DNA of 64,000 nucleotides. It comes from Pannonibacter sp. XCT-53 (GTDB taxonomy: Bacteria; Pseudomonadota; Alphaproteobacteria; Rhizobiales; Stappiaceae). Of the stretch, positions 1 to 8,156 are shown in pieces (the first letter of the stretch is position 1; every line of letters starts with the position of its first letter). The position numbers and the translations under genes are program-made. The stretch covers positions 124,001 through 188,000 of the forward strand of contig NZ_JAABLQ010000004.1 of the NCBI RefSeq assembly GCF_009915765.1, in the 5' to 3' direction. Under the pieces are notes generated by a model. That model saw only the letters and a list, made by a program, of their open reading frames with translations. It searched no databases and was not told where the DNA came from.

Positions 1-387
1 GCGATAGCGCGGCGCACGGCCCCAGACCGTCCAGAGCAGGAACAGCCCGATCCCGACATTGAGCCAGGTTTCCGGCAGGGTGATGGCGATCTGCCCGCCG
101 ACCAGGGCGCCCAGAACAGCGCCGGTGGCAAACCAGGCCATGAGGTCCCAGGCGATGTGCCGGACGAGCACGATGGCGCGGCCGGCATTGGAGCCGAGCT
201 GCACCAGCCCATGCACAGGAACGAGGGCGGCCAGCGGCATGAGGTTTGCCATCAACGCCAGCAGCGCCACGCCGCCGCCAAGGCCCACTGCAGCCGTCAG
301 GGCCGAGGTGAAAAAGCTGGCGAGGATGAGCACAAGCGAGGACCAGACCGGCAGCTGATCCGGCAGAAGAAGGGCAAGCAGGTCCAT
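1..387 (-). CDS. TauE/SafE family permease (partial, C-terminus off the window)
   Basis: The N-terminal 129 codons of a membrane permease run off the left edge of the window. The visible part has three hydrophobic stretches and the glycine-rich turn AVGLGGGVALLALM near residues 33-46. This is the first-helix signature of TauE/SafE proteins (formerly DUF81), which export sulfite, sulfonates or similar organic anions. The ATG is the first in-frame start after an upstream gap of about 100 bases to the next gene on the same strand. The substrate cannot be told from the family alone. A second, complete member of the family lies at 51807-52568. Confidence 0.8.
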   Translation of the reverse strand, partial: MDLLALLLPDQLPVWSSLVLILASFFTSALTAAVGLGGGVALLALMANLMPLAALVPVHGLVQLGSNAGRAIVLVRHIAWDLMAWFATGAVLGALVGGQIAITLPETWLNVGIGLFLLWTVWGRAPRYR

Positions 388-492
388 GCGCGGGGTTCCC
401 TGTCAGGAGGGCCTGTTATCGCATGGCTCACTTTTGTATGCAAGTGTATGCAATAATCCGTGTGGCCGGCGTTGGCCGTCCCGGCGGCAGGG

Positions 493-1386
493 TCACACGC
501 CGAAGATCAGGGCGCAGCCGATGACCACCAGGGCCGCGCCGATCCATGCCCCGAGCGCCGGGCATTCCCGGGTGCGGGCCCACAGAAGCGGCAGCTGGAT
601 GGCGGGTGTGGTTGCCGACAGGGTGGAAATGATGCCGACCTCGCCGCCGGACAGGGCGAAGAGGATGAGCGTCATGCCGATGCCCATGCCCATGATGCCG
701 GTGACGGCGACGCCAAGCGCCACGCCGGGCGTCATCGGGTTCTGCGCCTTGACGAGCGGAGACGGAAGGGCCGCGATCAGCGTCAGGCCGAAGGCTGCCA
801 CGCCGATGCGCAGGGCCGAGGCCGCGACCGGGTCCACGCCCGCTTCCATGATGGGGCGGGCAATGAGCGAGCCGACGGACTGCGACAGGGCAGCAGCCAG
901 ACCCAGGACGAGGCCAATCCAGAGCGGTCCCTTGATCGCCTCCCACTGGTGCAGCTGCGACCGGCGCTTGCCGAAGCCGATGGCCAGGATGACGCCGGCA
1001 AAGGCGATCAGGACCCCGGCCAGCGCCTGGCCGGACAGGGTCTCGCCCAGCAGGATCCAGCCGAGCAGCGCGGAAATGGGCGCATTGAGCGAGAACAGCA
1101 TGGCCGTGCGGCGCGGGCCGAGCCGGTTCAGCGCCAGGAACAGGGCCGTGTCGCCGAGAAAGATGCCGATGAAGCCCGACAGGATCAGCGGCAGGAGATG
1201 ATCGCCGCCGATCGACCCCCAGCCAGGCACGGCGGTGACATAGATCGCCAGCACCGCAAAGACCATCAGCATGCGATAGCGGTTGAAGGCGATGGCGCCC
1301 AGATGCTGGGACGGGGTCGTGGCGACAAGGCCGGTGATGGCCCACAGGGCGGCGGCGGCCAGAGCCGCAATCTCATAGACGAACAT
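493..1386 (-). CDS. DMT-superfamily (EamA) transporter
   Basis: A protein of 297 residues, the usual length for a drug/metabolite transporter with two EamA repeats of five helices. The N-terminus MFVYEIAALAAAALWAITG is the typical first helix. The region FLGDTALFLALNRLGPRRTA and its counterpart in the second half near residue 225 (GIMGMGIGMTLILFALSGG) mark the two repeats. The start chosen is the ATG that gives this helix, because the frame upstream of it is long but has no membrane character and overlaps TenA. It lies downstream of tenA on the same strand after about 110 bases. A role in moving thiamine-related pyrimidines is possible from that neighbour but is only a guess. Confidence 0.85.
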   Translation of the reverse strand: MFVYEIAALAAAALWAITGLVATTPSQHLGAIAFNRYRMLMVFAVLAIYVTAVPGWGSIGGDHLLPLILSGFIGIFLGDTALFLALNRLGPRRTAMLFSLNAPISALLGWILLGETLSGQALAGVLIAFAGVILAIGFGKRRSQLHQWEAIKGPLWIGLVLGLAAALSQSVGSLIARPIMEAGVDPVAASALRIGVAAFGLTLIAALPSPLVKAQNPMTPGVALGVAVTGIMGMGIGMTLILFALSGGEVGIISTLSATTPAIQLPLLWARTRECPALGAWIGAALVVIGCALIFGV

Positions 1387-1498
1387 GACCACACATCGGG
1401 CTGCAGCCGGCCTCGGGGGGCGTGCCGGCCCGGCGGCCTTGGCCGCCGCAGGGGCTGGAAAGGTGCCGGCCCCGGGCGCGGCTGCGCCGGACCCGGAT

Positions 1499-2215
1499 TC
1501 AGGCGGGAACCACAGGCTTACCAGTCCAGGCGGCTTCAAAGAAAGCGAATTCGAGTTCGCACATGCGAGAGAAAATGGCGGAAACACGGGCCTGTTCAGC
1601 TTCGGACAGGGCCGGACCAACCCGGTCCATTTCCTCGCGCAGCCAGCCGACGAAACCTGAAAAGCCCGGTCCGGCATGCAGGTCGATCCATTCCGCCAGC
1701 CAGAAGGCATCGGGCCGCGGGTGGGCCGCCTCGCGCTCGCCCCAGGTGAGATAGACCCATTCGGCGCAGAGCAGGCAGGCAAGGCCCTCGGCATAGGTGC
1801 CCTTGCCGGCGCTGTCGAGGAGAAGCGCGGCGAAGGCGCGGGTGACCGGTCCCTGCGCGGCCGTGGCATAGGCTGCCTCTGGCACACCGAGCGCTGCAAG
1901 GGACCGCAGGAAATAGTCATTTTCCTCGGAAGTCAGCAGCGCCAGAAAACCGGCAAGCCGCCGCTTTGCCGCCATGTCCGGCGCCTTGGCCACGAGATAG
2001 CCCAGCACCGAGGCGAGATCGGTGATGAACGTGTAGTCCTCGATGAGGTAGCGGACATAGGCCGCCTCCGGCATCGAGCCGTCGCCGATCGCGACAGTGA
2101 AAGGATGGCCGCAGGCCCGGTCCCATCGGTCGCCCGCTTGCGCAACCAGCCAGTCGGAGAAGCGGGCTTCGGGATGAGCGGCTGCAAAGCCGGCAAAGGT
2201 GCGGGGCGATGTCAT
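1499..2215 (-). CDS. tenA: TenA-family aminopyrimidine aminohydrolase / thiaminase II-like protein
   Basis: A cytoplasmic all-helical protein of 238 residues. TenA enzymes salvage degraded thiamine by hydrolysing aminopyrimidine to hydroxymethylpyrimidine. The residues expected in the active site are visible: an Asp in IEDYTF (D60), a Cys just before EWVY (C150, in ACLLCAEWVY) and a Glu in the C-terminal helix FFEAAW (E227). These correspond to D44, C135 and E205 of Bacillus TenA by position and context. No thiamine pyrophosphate riboswitch is seen upstream. The gene starts only about 30 bases after the asd terminator on the same strand, so it is probably transcribed by read-through or from a promoter close to that hairpin. 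Confidence 0.85.
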   Translation of the reverse strand: MTSPRTFAGFAAAHPEARFSDWLVAQAGDRWDRACGHPFTVAIGDGSMPEAAYVRYLIEDYTFITDLASVLGYLVAKAPDMAAKRRLAGFLALLTSEENDYFLRSLAALGVPEAAYATAAQGPVTRAFAALLLDSAGKGTYAEGLACLLCAEWVYLTWGEREAAHPRPDAFWLAEWIDLHAGPGFSGFVGWLREEMDRVGPALSEAEQARVSAIFSRMCELEFAFFEAAWTGKPVVPA

Positions 2216-2245
2216 GGCAGGACCTGGCGTGAGGAAAGGCGGGCT

Positions 2246-2279
2246 GAAAGAAAAATCCCGGGGCGCTGGGCCCCGGGAT
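2246..2279 (-). terminator. Rho-independent terminator of asd
   Basis: A perfect 9-bp stem, ATCCCGGGG with CCCCGGGAT, and a 7-base loop. On the minus strand it is followed by a T-rich run (complement of GAAAGAAAAA). It lies between the asd stop codon and tenA. Confidence 0.85.
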
Positions 2280-2307
2280 GGCAGTCTGGTGTTGAGATCG
2301 CGGGGGA

Positions 2308-3342
2308 TCAGGCAGCCTGCTTCTTCGGGGTCAGCAGGCGGCGGTTGACCAGCACCTCGGCGATCTGGATCGCGTTGAGGGCGGCACCCTTGCGCAGGTT
2401 GTCGGCGACCACCCAGATGTTGAGGCCGTTCTCGACGGTCGCGTCTTCGCGGATACGGGAGATGTAGGTGGCGTCTTCACCGGCGGTCTCGTAAGGCGTG
2501 ATGTAGCCGCCGTCCTCGCGCTTGTCGATCACGAGGCAGCCCGGGGCCTCGCGCAGGATGTCGCGGGCCTCGTCGGCGGTGATCGGACGCTCGAACTCGA
2601 TGTTGACGCTCTCCGAGTGGCTGATGAACACCGGCACGCGGACGGCGGTGCAGGTCAGCTTGATCTTCGGGTCGAGGATCTTCTTGGTTTCGGCCATCAC
2701 CTTCCACTCTTCCTTGGTGTAGCCGTCCTCCATGAAGACGTCGATGTGGGGAATGAGGTTGAAGGCGATGCGCTTGGTGAACTTGGTGTTCTCGACCGGA
2801 TCGTTGACGAAGATCGCGCGGGTCTGGTTGAACAGCTCCTCCATCGCCTCCTTGCCGGCGCCGGAGACGGACTGGTAGGTGGAGACGACCACGCGGCGGA
2901 TGCCGGCTGCATCATGCAGCGGCTTCAGGGCGACAACGAGCTGGGCGGTGGAGCAGTTCGGATTGGCGATGATGTTCTTGCGGGAGAAGCCGGTTATGGC
3001 GTCGGCGTTGACTTCCGGAACGATCAGCGGCACGTCCGCGTCGTAGCGCCAGGCGGAGGAGTTGTCGATGACGACACAGCCCTGCGCCCCGATCTTCGGC
3101 GCCCATTCCTTGGCAACGTTGCCACCGGCGGACATGAGGCAGATGTCGGTGTCGGAGAAGTCGTAGTTCTCGAGGGCCTGGACCTTCAGCGTGCGGTCGC
3201 CGAAGGAGACTTCCGTCCCCTGCGACCGGCGCGAGGCGAGGGCGACGACCTCATCTGCCGGGAAGCCGCGCTCGGCCAGGATGTCCAGCATTTCGCGGCC
3301 CACATTGCCCGTGGCACCGACAATCGCAACCTTGTAACCCAT
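2308..3342 (-). CDS. asd: Aspartate-semialdehyde dehydrogenase
   Basis: A complete protein of 344 residues. It reduces aspartyl phosphate to aspartate semialdehyde with NADPH, the common step before the lysine (diaminopimelate), threonine and methionine branches. The N-terminal Rossmann motif is VAIVGATGNVG. The catalytic Cys is C130 in NPNCSTAQ, and the substrate region STYQSVSGAGKEAMEEL follows. The start ATG has a GAGGA ribosome site eight bases upstream. Upstream lie a candidate attenuator leader peptide rich in Thr, Lys and Met codons (3450-3575) and a promoter-like sequence (3607-3635), described separately. The gene is followed by a strong terminator. Confidence 0.96.
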   Translation of the reverse strand: MGYKVAIVGATGNVGREMLDILAERGFPADEVVALASRRSQGTEVSFGDRTLKVQALENYDFSDTDICLMSAGGNVAKEWAPKIGAQGCVVIDNSSAWRYDADVPLIVPEVNADAITGFSRKNIIANPNCSTAQLVVALKPLHDAAGIRRVVVSTYQSVSGAGKEAMEELFNQTRAIFVNDPVENTKFTKRIAFNLIPHIDVFMEDGYTKEEWKVMAETKKILDPKIKLTCTAVRVPVFISHSESVNIEFERPITADEARDILREAPGCLVIDKREDGGYITPYETAGEDATYISRIREDATVENGLNIWVVADNLRKGAALNAIQIAEVLVNRRLLTPKKQAA

Positions 3343-3358
3343 GATCAGTTCCTCATCC

Positions 3359-3447
3359 GTCTCCCCGAGACCCGGCGCCGTGACACATCACGACCGCCTG
3401 GCTCTCTGGCGCCCCGCCATCCCGGGGGAGCACGGGACGAGAGGCAC
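3359..3447 (-). promoter_or_regulatory. Structured leader RNA between the leader peptide and asd
   Basis: Between the stop of the Thr-rich leader peptide and asd, the minus strand can form three stacked hairpins. The first is a long GC-rich one whose core pairs GCTCCCC with GGGGCGC (one mismatch), closed outside by CTCTC/GAGAG (about 3399-3446). The second is a 7-bp stem around a TGTG loop (3377-3394). The third is GTCTC-GGG-GAGAC immediately before the Shine-Dalgarno (3359-3371). Two GGCGCC hexamers in the segment (3408-3413 and 3374-3379) could pair with each other instead, giving mutually exclusive folds. No T-run follows any stem, so a classical terminator is not evident. Control could be translational or Rho-dependent. 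Confidence 0.45.
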
Positions 3448-3449
3448 CT

Positions 3450-3575
3450 TCAACGGGTAGTTTTGGTGGTCGTCTTGGTGAGTTTGGTGGCGGTGACGAG
3501 CGTGCGAGCGCGGGCGGCGACGGCGGTTGCCATCGTCATCATGCCCGTCATGTCGGCAGTGTGCCGGATGCCCAT
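3450..3575 (-). CDS. Candidate Thr/Lys/Met-rich attenuator leader peptide of asd
   Basis: A 41-residue reading frame that ends 107 bases before the asd start codon on the same strand. The ATG has a GGGAAG ribosome site about nine bases upstream. Its last 17 residues contain nine Thr and three Lys, ending TATKLTKTTTKTTR before TGA. The N-terminal part carries Met at positions 1, 9, 12, 13 and 15. Threonine, lysine and methionine are the three end products that depend on Asd. The composition and position resemble ribosome-mediated attenuator peptides such as enterobacterial thrL. A promoter-like sequence lies about 30 bases upstream of the ATG. The function is inferred, and chance low complexity in GC-rich DNA cannot be excluded. 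Confidence 0.55.
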   Translation of the reverse strand: MGIRHTADMTGMMTMATAVAARARTLVTATKLTKTTTKTTR

Positions 3576-3606
3576 CAGTCGTCTTCCCAGTCCGAGACCG
3601 GGCAAG

Positions 3607-3635
3607 GTTGTGACCGGGAACACCCGTCTTGTCAA
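3607..3635 (-). promoter_or_regulatory. Candidate promoter for the asd leader
   Basis: A perfect -35 hexamer TTGACA (3635 to 3630 on the minus strand), a 17-base spacer and a weaker -10 hexamer CACAAC (3612 to 3607). This would start transcription near position 3600, about 25 bases before the leader-peptide ATG. Confidence 0.5.
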
Positions 3636-3668
3636 CATTTCATTGCGCAGTGCGGCAGGCGGTGGCGC

Positions 3669-4868
3669 TCAGGCAGGGACGCTCCGACGCAGGTCGGGAC
3701 CGAGCGTCAGGGCGGCGGCGAGAAGAGACAGCAGGGAGCAGACGGCAATGGCCCCGACCATCGGCAGCACCGTGCCATCAAAGAACGGGCCGCTGACGAC
3801 GATCATCAGGCCGCCTGCCACCATCTGCAGCGTGCCGCCCAGCGACGAGGCGAGGCCGGCATTGTCGCCATGCTCATCGAGCGCCATCACCATGGTCGGG
3901 GCAATGACGAGACCCATGAAGGCGTTGGCAAGGAAGAGCAGCGCCATCACCAGCCAGAGGCTGTCGTTCCCCAGCGCCACCAGGACCACCAGCAGGCAGG
4001 CCGAGACGGCAAAGCCAAGAACAGCGAAGAAGGCCGCGCGGGCCATGCCGAAGCGTTTGCCCATCCCCGCGGCAAGCTGCGACGTCGCAAAGAAACCGAT
4101 GGCGTTGAGCGCGAAGGCGAGGCTGAAGCCCGTGGGCGACAGGCCATAATGGGCGGTGTAGACGAAGGCAGCGGAGGCGATGAACACGAAGAAGCTCGCC
4201 ATGCCGAAGCCACCGATGAAGGTCAGGCCGAGGAAACGGCCGTCGCGCAGCAATGCGCCGCACCCGCGCAGCATCGCGCCGGCACGCATTGGAACACGCT
4301 TGTCCGGGGTCAGGGTCTCCGGCAGCTGCAGGGCGGTCAGCGCCATCGCCACGAGCGCGGCCACCGCAAGCGCGACGAAGATCAGCCGCCAGCTTCCCAC
4401 CGCGATGATGGCCGAGCCGGTGAGGGGCGCGAGCATCGGCGAGATGCTGATGACGAGCATGATCAAGGCCATCAGCCGTGTCGCGTCGGCGCCCGTGTGC
4501 AGGTCGCGCACCACCGCACGCGGAATCACCATCACGGCCGCGGCACCGAGCGCCTGCACGAACCGCCCCACGGTCAGCCAGATGATGTCAGGCGCGACGG
4601 CACAGACCACCGATCCGGCGATGAAGATGACAAGACCGGCATAGATCGGCGGCTTGCGGCCGACCCAGTCCGCCAGCGGGCCATAGACCAGCTGGGCGAC
4701 CCCGAAGGCGAGAAAGTAGGCGGTGAAGGTGAACTGGGCGGCGGCGACCGTGGTGCCGAGGTCTTCCGCGATCCGGGGCAGGGCCGGCAGGTAAAGATCC
4801 ACCGCGAAGGGGCCGACACAGGCCAAAAGGCCAAGCACGACGGCCGAGCGAACGAAGCCGATTTGCAT
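3669..4868 (-). CDS. MFS multidrug exporter, Bcr/CflA type
   Basis: A protein of 399 residues with about twelve hydrophobic segments. The beginning, VVLGLLACVGPFAVDLYLPALPRI, is the helix-1 signature of Bcr/CflA drug-proton antiporters, and the MFS loop motif follows as GPLADWVGRKPP. These inner-membrane transporters export bicyclomycin, chloramphenicol-like drugs or sulfonamides, but the substrate is not predictable here. The start is the ATG directly before the first helix. The longer frame upstream is arginine-rich and lacks membrane character. It is transcribed toward asd, with the asd leader starting right after its stop, and appears to be a single-gene unit. Confidence 0.9.
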   Translation of the reverse strand: MQIGFVRSAVVLGLLACVGPFAVDLYLPALPRIAEDLGTTVAAAQFTFTAYFLAFGVAQLVYGPLADWVGRKPPIYAGLVIFIAGSVVCAVAPDIIWLTVGRFVQALGAAAVMVIPRAVVRDLHTGADATRLMALIMLVISISPMLAPLTGSAIIAVGSWRLIFVALAVAALVAMALTALQLPETLTPDKRVPMRAGAMLRGCGALLRDGRFLGLTFIGGFGMASFFVFIASAAFVYTAHYGLSPTGFSLAFALNAIGFFATSQLAAGMGKRFGMARAAFFAVLGFAVSACLLVVLVALGNDSLWLVMALLFLANAFMGLVIAPTMVMALDEHGDNAGLASSLGGTLQMVAGGLMIVVSGPFFDGTVLPMVGAIAVCSLLSLLAAALTLGPDLRRSVPA

Positions 4869-5082
4869 CTGATATGTCCGTTGAGAAGGGGCGCGCGCGA
4901 ACCGCGCAGCAGGCGTGAACCGCAGGAAACGCCGTTTTCCGGCCGATGTCGACCCGTACTCCTGCGATTGCGCCAGTTTGGTCGGCACCTGTTGCAGTCC
5001 GATGACGGCTTGTGATGGAAACTGGCCTGCGGTCGCTCCGGCGATGCCTGGACCCGGTAAGGGGACCTGACGCAGCGGCCTA

Positions 5083-5115
5083 TTGTCATCCAAACTTCAT
5101 CGAACCGTCATCCCG
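5083..5115 (+). promoter_or_regulatory. Candidate Pho box (PhoB operator)
   Basis: Three direct repeats of exactly 11 bases: TTGTCATCCAA, then ACTTCATCGAA, then CCGTCATCCCG. They match the PhoB pattern of repeated CTGTCAT-like heptamers each followed by a 4-base spacer. The array ends 63 bases upstream of the next start codon, where a PhoB-activated promoter is expected. Confidence 0.65.
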
Positions 5116-5178
5116 TCGCCAACAGCCCCCGACTAGCGTCCGCACGCATTCGTTCTGCCCTAGCTCTGGGAGGCATTC

Positions 5179-7395
5179 ATGGGTTCTCTGCGCAGCCAGC
5201 TTCTGGCAAGCCTCAGCATCCTCGCCGCGACCGCCGGCACGTCGCACGCCGCCGACGCCTATTTCAACCGCATCGCCACCCTGCCGGTCTACAAGACGCT
5301 GGCGGAGGGCGTTGATCCGGCCACGAACACCTCGGCCGAGATCATCACCGCCACCAAGGACGGCCTGACGCTGATCTTCACCGACAGCCCGTCGAAGGCG
5401 CTCGGTTTCGTCGACATCGCCACCCCGTCGGCGCCGAAGCCGGCTGGTCGCCTGGAGATGGGCGGCGAGCCGACGTCCGTCACCACCTCGCCCAAGTTTG
5501 CCCTAGCTGGCGTCAACACCAGCGAGAGCAAGCAGAAGCCGTCGGGTCATGTCGCCGTCGTCGATCTGGCCTCCCGTGCCATCGCCGCCACCTGTGACGT
5601 CAAGGGTCAGCCGGACTCCGTCGCCATCTCGCCAGACGGCAAGTTCCTGGCCGTTGCGGTCGAGAACGAGCGCGACGAGGAGCTGAATGACGGCAAGCTG
5701 CCGCAGATGCCGGCCGGGCATCTGGCCATCTTCGATCTGGACGCAGACGGCAAGCCGGCCAATTGCGACGCCGCGCGCATCGTCGCGCTGACCGGTCTGG
5801 CAAGCGTTGCGGGCGACGATCCGGAGCCGGAGTTCGTCTCGATCAACGCCGCCAATGTCGCGGCCCTGACGCTGCAGGAAAACAACCACATTGCCCTGAT
5901 CGATCTCGCGGCGGGCAAGGTGACGACCCACTTCACCGCCGGTGCCGCCAGCGCCGAAGCCATTCCGCTTGCCAAGGCGGTCAGCTCCGAGGCCTCCGGC
6001 ACCCTGGAAAACGCGCTGCGTGAGCCGGATGCGGTTGCCTGGCTTGACGCGAACCGCTTCATCACCGCCAACGAAGGCGACTACGACGGTGGCTCGCGCG
6101 GCTTCACCATCTTCAACGCCAAGGGCGAGGTCCTGTTCGACAGCGGCAACCAGCTCGAGCACATCGCCATGGCGCATGGCCACTATCCGGCCAAGCGCGC
6201 CTCCCGCAAGGGCACCGAGCCGGAAGGCGTCACGGTCGGCAGCTTCGGCGGTCAGGCCTATCTCTTCGTCAATTCCGAACGCGCCAACATGGTGTCGGTC
6301 TACAAGGACACGGGTGCTGCACCGGAGTTCGTCCAGGTGCTGCCGACCCACGTCGGCCCGGAAGGCGTGCTGGTGATCCCCTCGCGCAACCTGTTCGTCG
6401 TGGCCAACGAGGTGGATGACGCCGAAGCGCCGGTGCGCGCCCAGATCGGCATCTACGAGTTCGGCGCCGCAAAGCCGGCCTATCCGACCATCGTCTCGAA
6501 GACCGATCCGGAAACCAAGGCCCCGATCGGCTGGGGTGCCCTGTCCGCACTGGTGGCCGACAAGACCGACCCGAACAAGGTCTATGCGGTCTCCGACAGC
6601 TTCTACGACAAGGCCCGCATCTTCACGCTCGATGTGTCCAGGCAGCCGGTCGAGATCGTTTCGCACATGACGATCACCGGCGGCACGCCCAAGAAGTACG
6701 ATATGGAAGGCATTGCGCTTGCCAAGGATGGCGGCTTCTGGCTGGCCAGCGAGGGCAACCCGGAAAAGGAAGGCATCCCGCATCTGCTGGTGAAGACGGA
6801 TGCCAACGGCAAGGTGCTCGAGGAGATCGCCCTGCCGGACGCGGTCGTCGCCCAGTCCAAGCGCTTCGCCTTCGAGGGCGTGGCCGAGTTTGAACGCGAT
6901 GGCCAGACGATGGTGATCGTCGCCGTTCAGCGCGAGTGGGGCGATGACCCGAAGGGCATGGTCAAGCTGGCGCTGTACAACCCGGCGGACAAGTCCTGGG
7001 GCTTCGTCCACTACCCGCTCGACAAGGCCAAGAGCCCGGCCGGTGGCTGGGTCGGCCTGTCGGAGATCACGCATCTGGGTGGCGAGCGCTTCGCCGTGCT
7101 GGAGCGTGACAACCAGGGCGGCGAGATGGCGGCGCTCAAGCAGATCACCGTCATCGACCTGGCCGGCGTGACCCCGGCCAAGGCAGGCGAGACGCTGCCG
7201 GTGGTGACCAAGGCCGTGAAGCTGGACCTGCTGCCGGCGCTGGCCGAGGGCAATGGCTGGCTGCTCGACAAGCCGGAAGGCTTCACCGTGACCGCCGATG
7301 GCAAGATGATCCTCGTCACTGACAACGACGGCGTCGACGACGCCCCGGGCGAGACCAAGATCATCAACCTTGGCGATGCCGCCAAGCTGAACTGA
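5179..7395 (+). CDS. Secreted phytase/esterase-like beta-propeller protein
   Basis: A protein of 738 residues. It starts with a Sec signal peptide (cleavage after THA in LLASLSILAATAGTSHA, near residue 25). The N-terminal two thirds look like a YncE-type propeller with repeated blades (GQPDSVAISPDGKFLAVAVE, EPDAVAWLDANRFITANEG, GPEGVLVIPSRNLFVVANEV). The C-terminal third resembles the family called esterase-like activity of phytase (YDMEGIALAKDGGFWLASEG, KPEGFTVTADGKMILVTDNDG). Acidic loops suggest Ca2+ or phosphate-ester binding. A GGGAGG ribosome site precedes the ATG, and the Pho box upstream suggests induction under phosphate limitation, which suits a periplasmic enzyme that releases phosphate. 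The exact substrate is unknown. The gene stands alone and has its own terminator. Confidence 0.8.
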   Translation: MGSLRSQLLASLSILAATAGTSHAADAYFNRIATLPVYKTLAEGVDPATNTSAEIITATKDGLTLIFTDSPSKALGFVDIATPSAPKPAGRLEMGGEPTSVTTSPKFALAGVNTSESKQKPSGHVAVVDLASRAIAATCDVKGQPDSVAISPDGKFLAVAVENERDEELNDGKLPQMPAGHLAIFDLDADGKPANCDAARIVALTGLASVAGDDPEPEFVSINAANVAALTLQENNHIALIDLAAGKVTTHFTAGAASAEAIPLAKAVSSEASGTLENALREPDAVAWLDANRFITANEGDYDGGSRGFTIFNAKGEVLFDSGNQLEHIAMAHGHYPAKRASRKGTEPEGVTVGSFGGQAYLFVNSERANMVSVYKDTGAAPEFVQVLPTHVGPEGVLVIPSRNLFVVANEVDDAEAPVRAQIGIYEFGAAKPAYPTIVSKTDPETKAPIGWGALSALVADKTDPNKVYAVSDSFYDKARIFTLDVSRQPVEIVSHMTITGGTPKKYDMEGIALAKDGGFWLASEGNPEKEGIPHLLVKTDANGKVLEEIALPDAVVAQSKRFAFEGVAEFERDGQTMVIVAVQREWGDDPKGMVKLALYNPADKSWGFVHYPLDKAKSPAGGWVGLSEITHLGGERFAVLERDNQGGEMAALKQITVIDLAGVTPAKAGETLPVVTKAVKLDLLPALAEGNGWLLDKPEGFTVTADGKMILVTDNDGVDDAPGETKIINLGDAAKLN

Positions 7396-7419
7396 TCAGC
7401 CTGCTCCTGACATGAAAAG

Positions 7420-7450
7420 AGCCCGGGTGCGTGAGCGCCCGGGCTTTTTT
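7420..7450 (+). terminator. Rho-independent terminator of the phytase-like gene
   Basis: A stem AGCCCGGGTGC / GCGCCCGGGCT with a GTGA loop, followed by six T residues. It begins 24 bases after the stop codon. Confidence 0.9.
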
Positions 7451-7505
7451 CCCAAGCTGGATGCGCGCGGGAACAGACTGCCGATCAGCCGTTTACTGGT
7501 TGTGG

Positions 7506-7534
7506 TTGACGGGTTTGCACGAAAATCGTGTAAA
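7506..7534 (+). promoter_or_regulatory. Promoter with internal operator-like inverted repeat
   Basis: A -35 TTGACG, a 17-base spacer and a -10 TGTAAA, located 78 bases before the next start codon. The spacer and -10 contain an inverted repeat TTGCACGA-AAA-TCGTGTAA with one mismatch, placed where a repressor would block RNA polymerase. Confidence 0.55.
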
Positions 7535-7611
7535 CTCAGCGGGCCGCCGGGGAAGGGCATCGGCGGAACCCAACAGGGCAAACTTGTCCGTCCGTTTGCT
7601 TGCGACACCAG

Positions 7612-8154
7612 ATGGCAGCTATTCGGGGCACTTTTCCAACCCTCACGTTTGACGGGAACACATTCTCATTCGGGCATCTCGCGCCCCTCTCCGTCTGTCT
7701 GAGCGGGCAGGGCAAGAACGGCGCGGACGTTCGCGTTCGCATATCGTACCAGTCGCACGTGTTTTCCCGTCGCCATGAAGGCAATCCCGAGCCCGTGACG
7801 TTCACCGATGAAGCAGGATTGCGACGGAGGTTTTGCGCGACGCGTTACGCCTTTTCCCTTCGACTGCCCGAAGTTTGCAGCGCTATGGTGCTGGACAATC
7901 ACCCGACATGGGAAATGAGGGACAGAAATCAGGCTGCCAACCTCGCGGTTGTGGGCCCGCACCTCGTATCCGGGCCCAACGACCTTATCATCTACTATCT
8001 GTTCCCAAGTCGCTCCGCTCACCACGATGTCGAACTGGTTGTGAAAACTGCATACAGGAAAGACATCGACTTCGACCGGATCAGGCGCCGCTTCAAAGTG
8101 CACCAGTTGATAAAGACGGCATACTTCAAGGGGATAAAGATCCCGAAGACATGA
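7612..8154 (+). CDS. Unrecognised 180-residue protein, isolated transcription unit
   Basis: A real-looking gene with lower GC and less biased codons than its neighbours. It has its own promoter (7506-7534) and terminator (8157-8180) and is flanked by non-coding DNA. The protein has no signal peptide or membrane segment. It begins with a short beta-rich pattern FPTLTFDGNTFSFGHLAPL followed by VRVRISYQSHVFSRR. A variable middle follows, then VGPHLVSGPNDLIIYYLFPSR, and the C-terminal tail is basic (VVKTAYRKDIDFDRIRRRF). The F..F.G..FSF.HL and S.HVFSR layout recalls short proteins in rhizobial genomes found next to mobile DNA, but I cannot name a family. The ATG at 7612 is chosen over a TTG four codons upstream. 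The function is unknown. The isolated, self-contained layout suggests a gene gained by transfer. Confidence 0.65.
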   Translation: MAAIRGTFPTLTFDGNTFSFGHLAPLSVCLSGQGKNGADVRVRISYQSHVFSRRHEGNPEPVTFTDEAGLRRRFCATRYAFSLRLPEVCSAMVLDNHPTWEMRDRNQAANLAVVGPHLVSGPNDLIIYYLFPSRSAHHDVELVVKTAYRKDIDFDRIRRRFKVHQLIKTAYFKGIKIPKT

Positions 8155-8156
8155 AA

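Noticed and set aside
2216..2310. TPP riboswitch upstream of tenA
   Set aside because: The short gap holds only the asd terminator. None of the conserved THI box segments is present.
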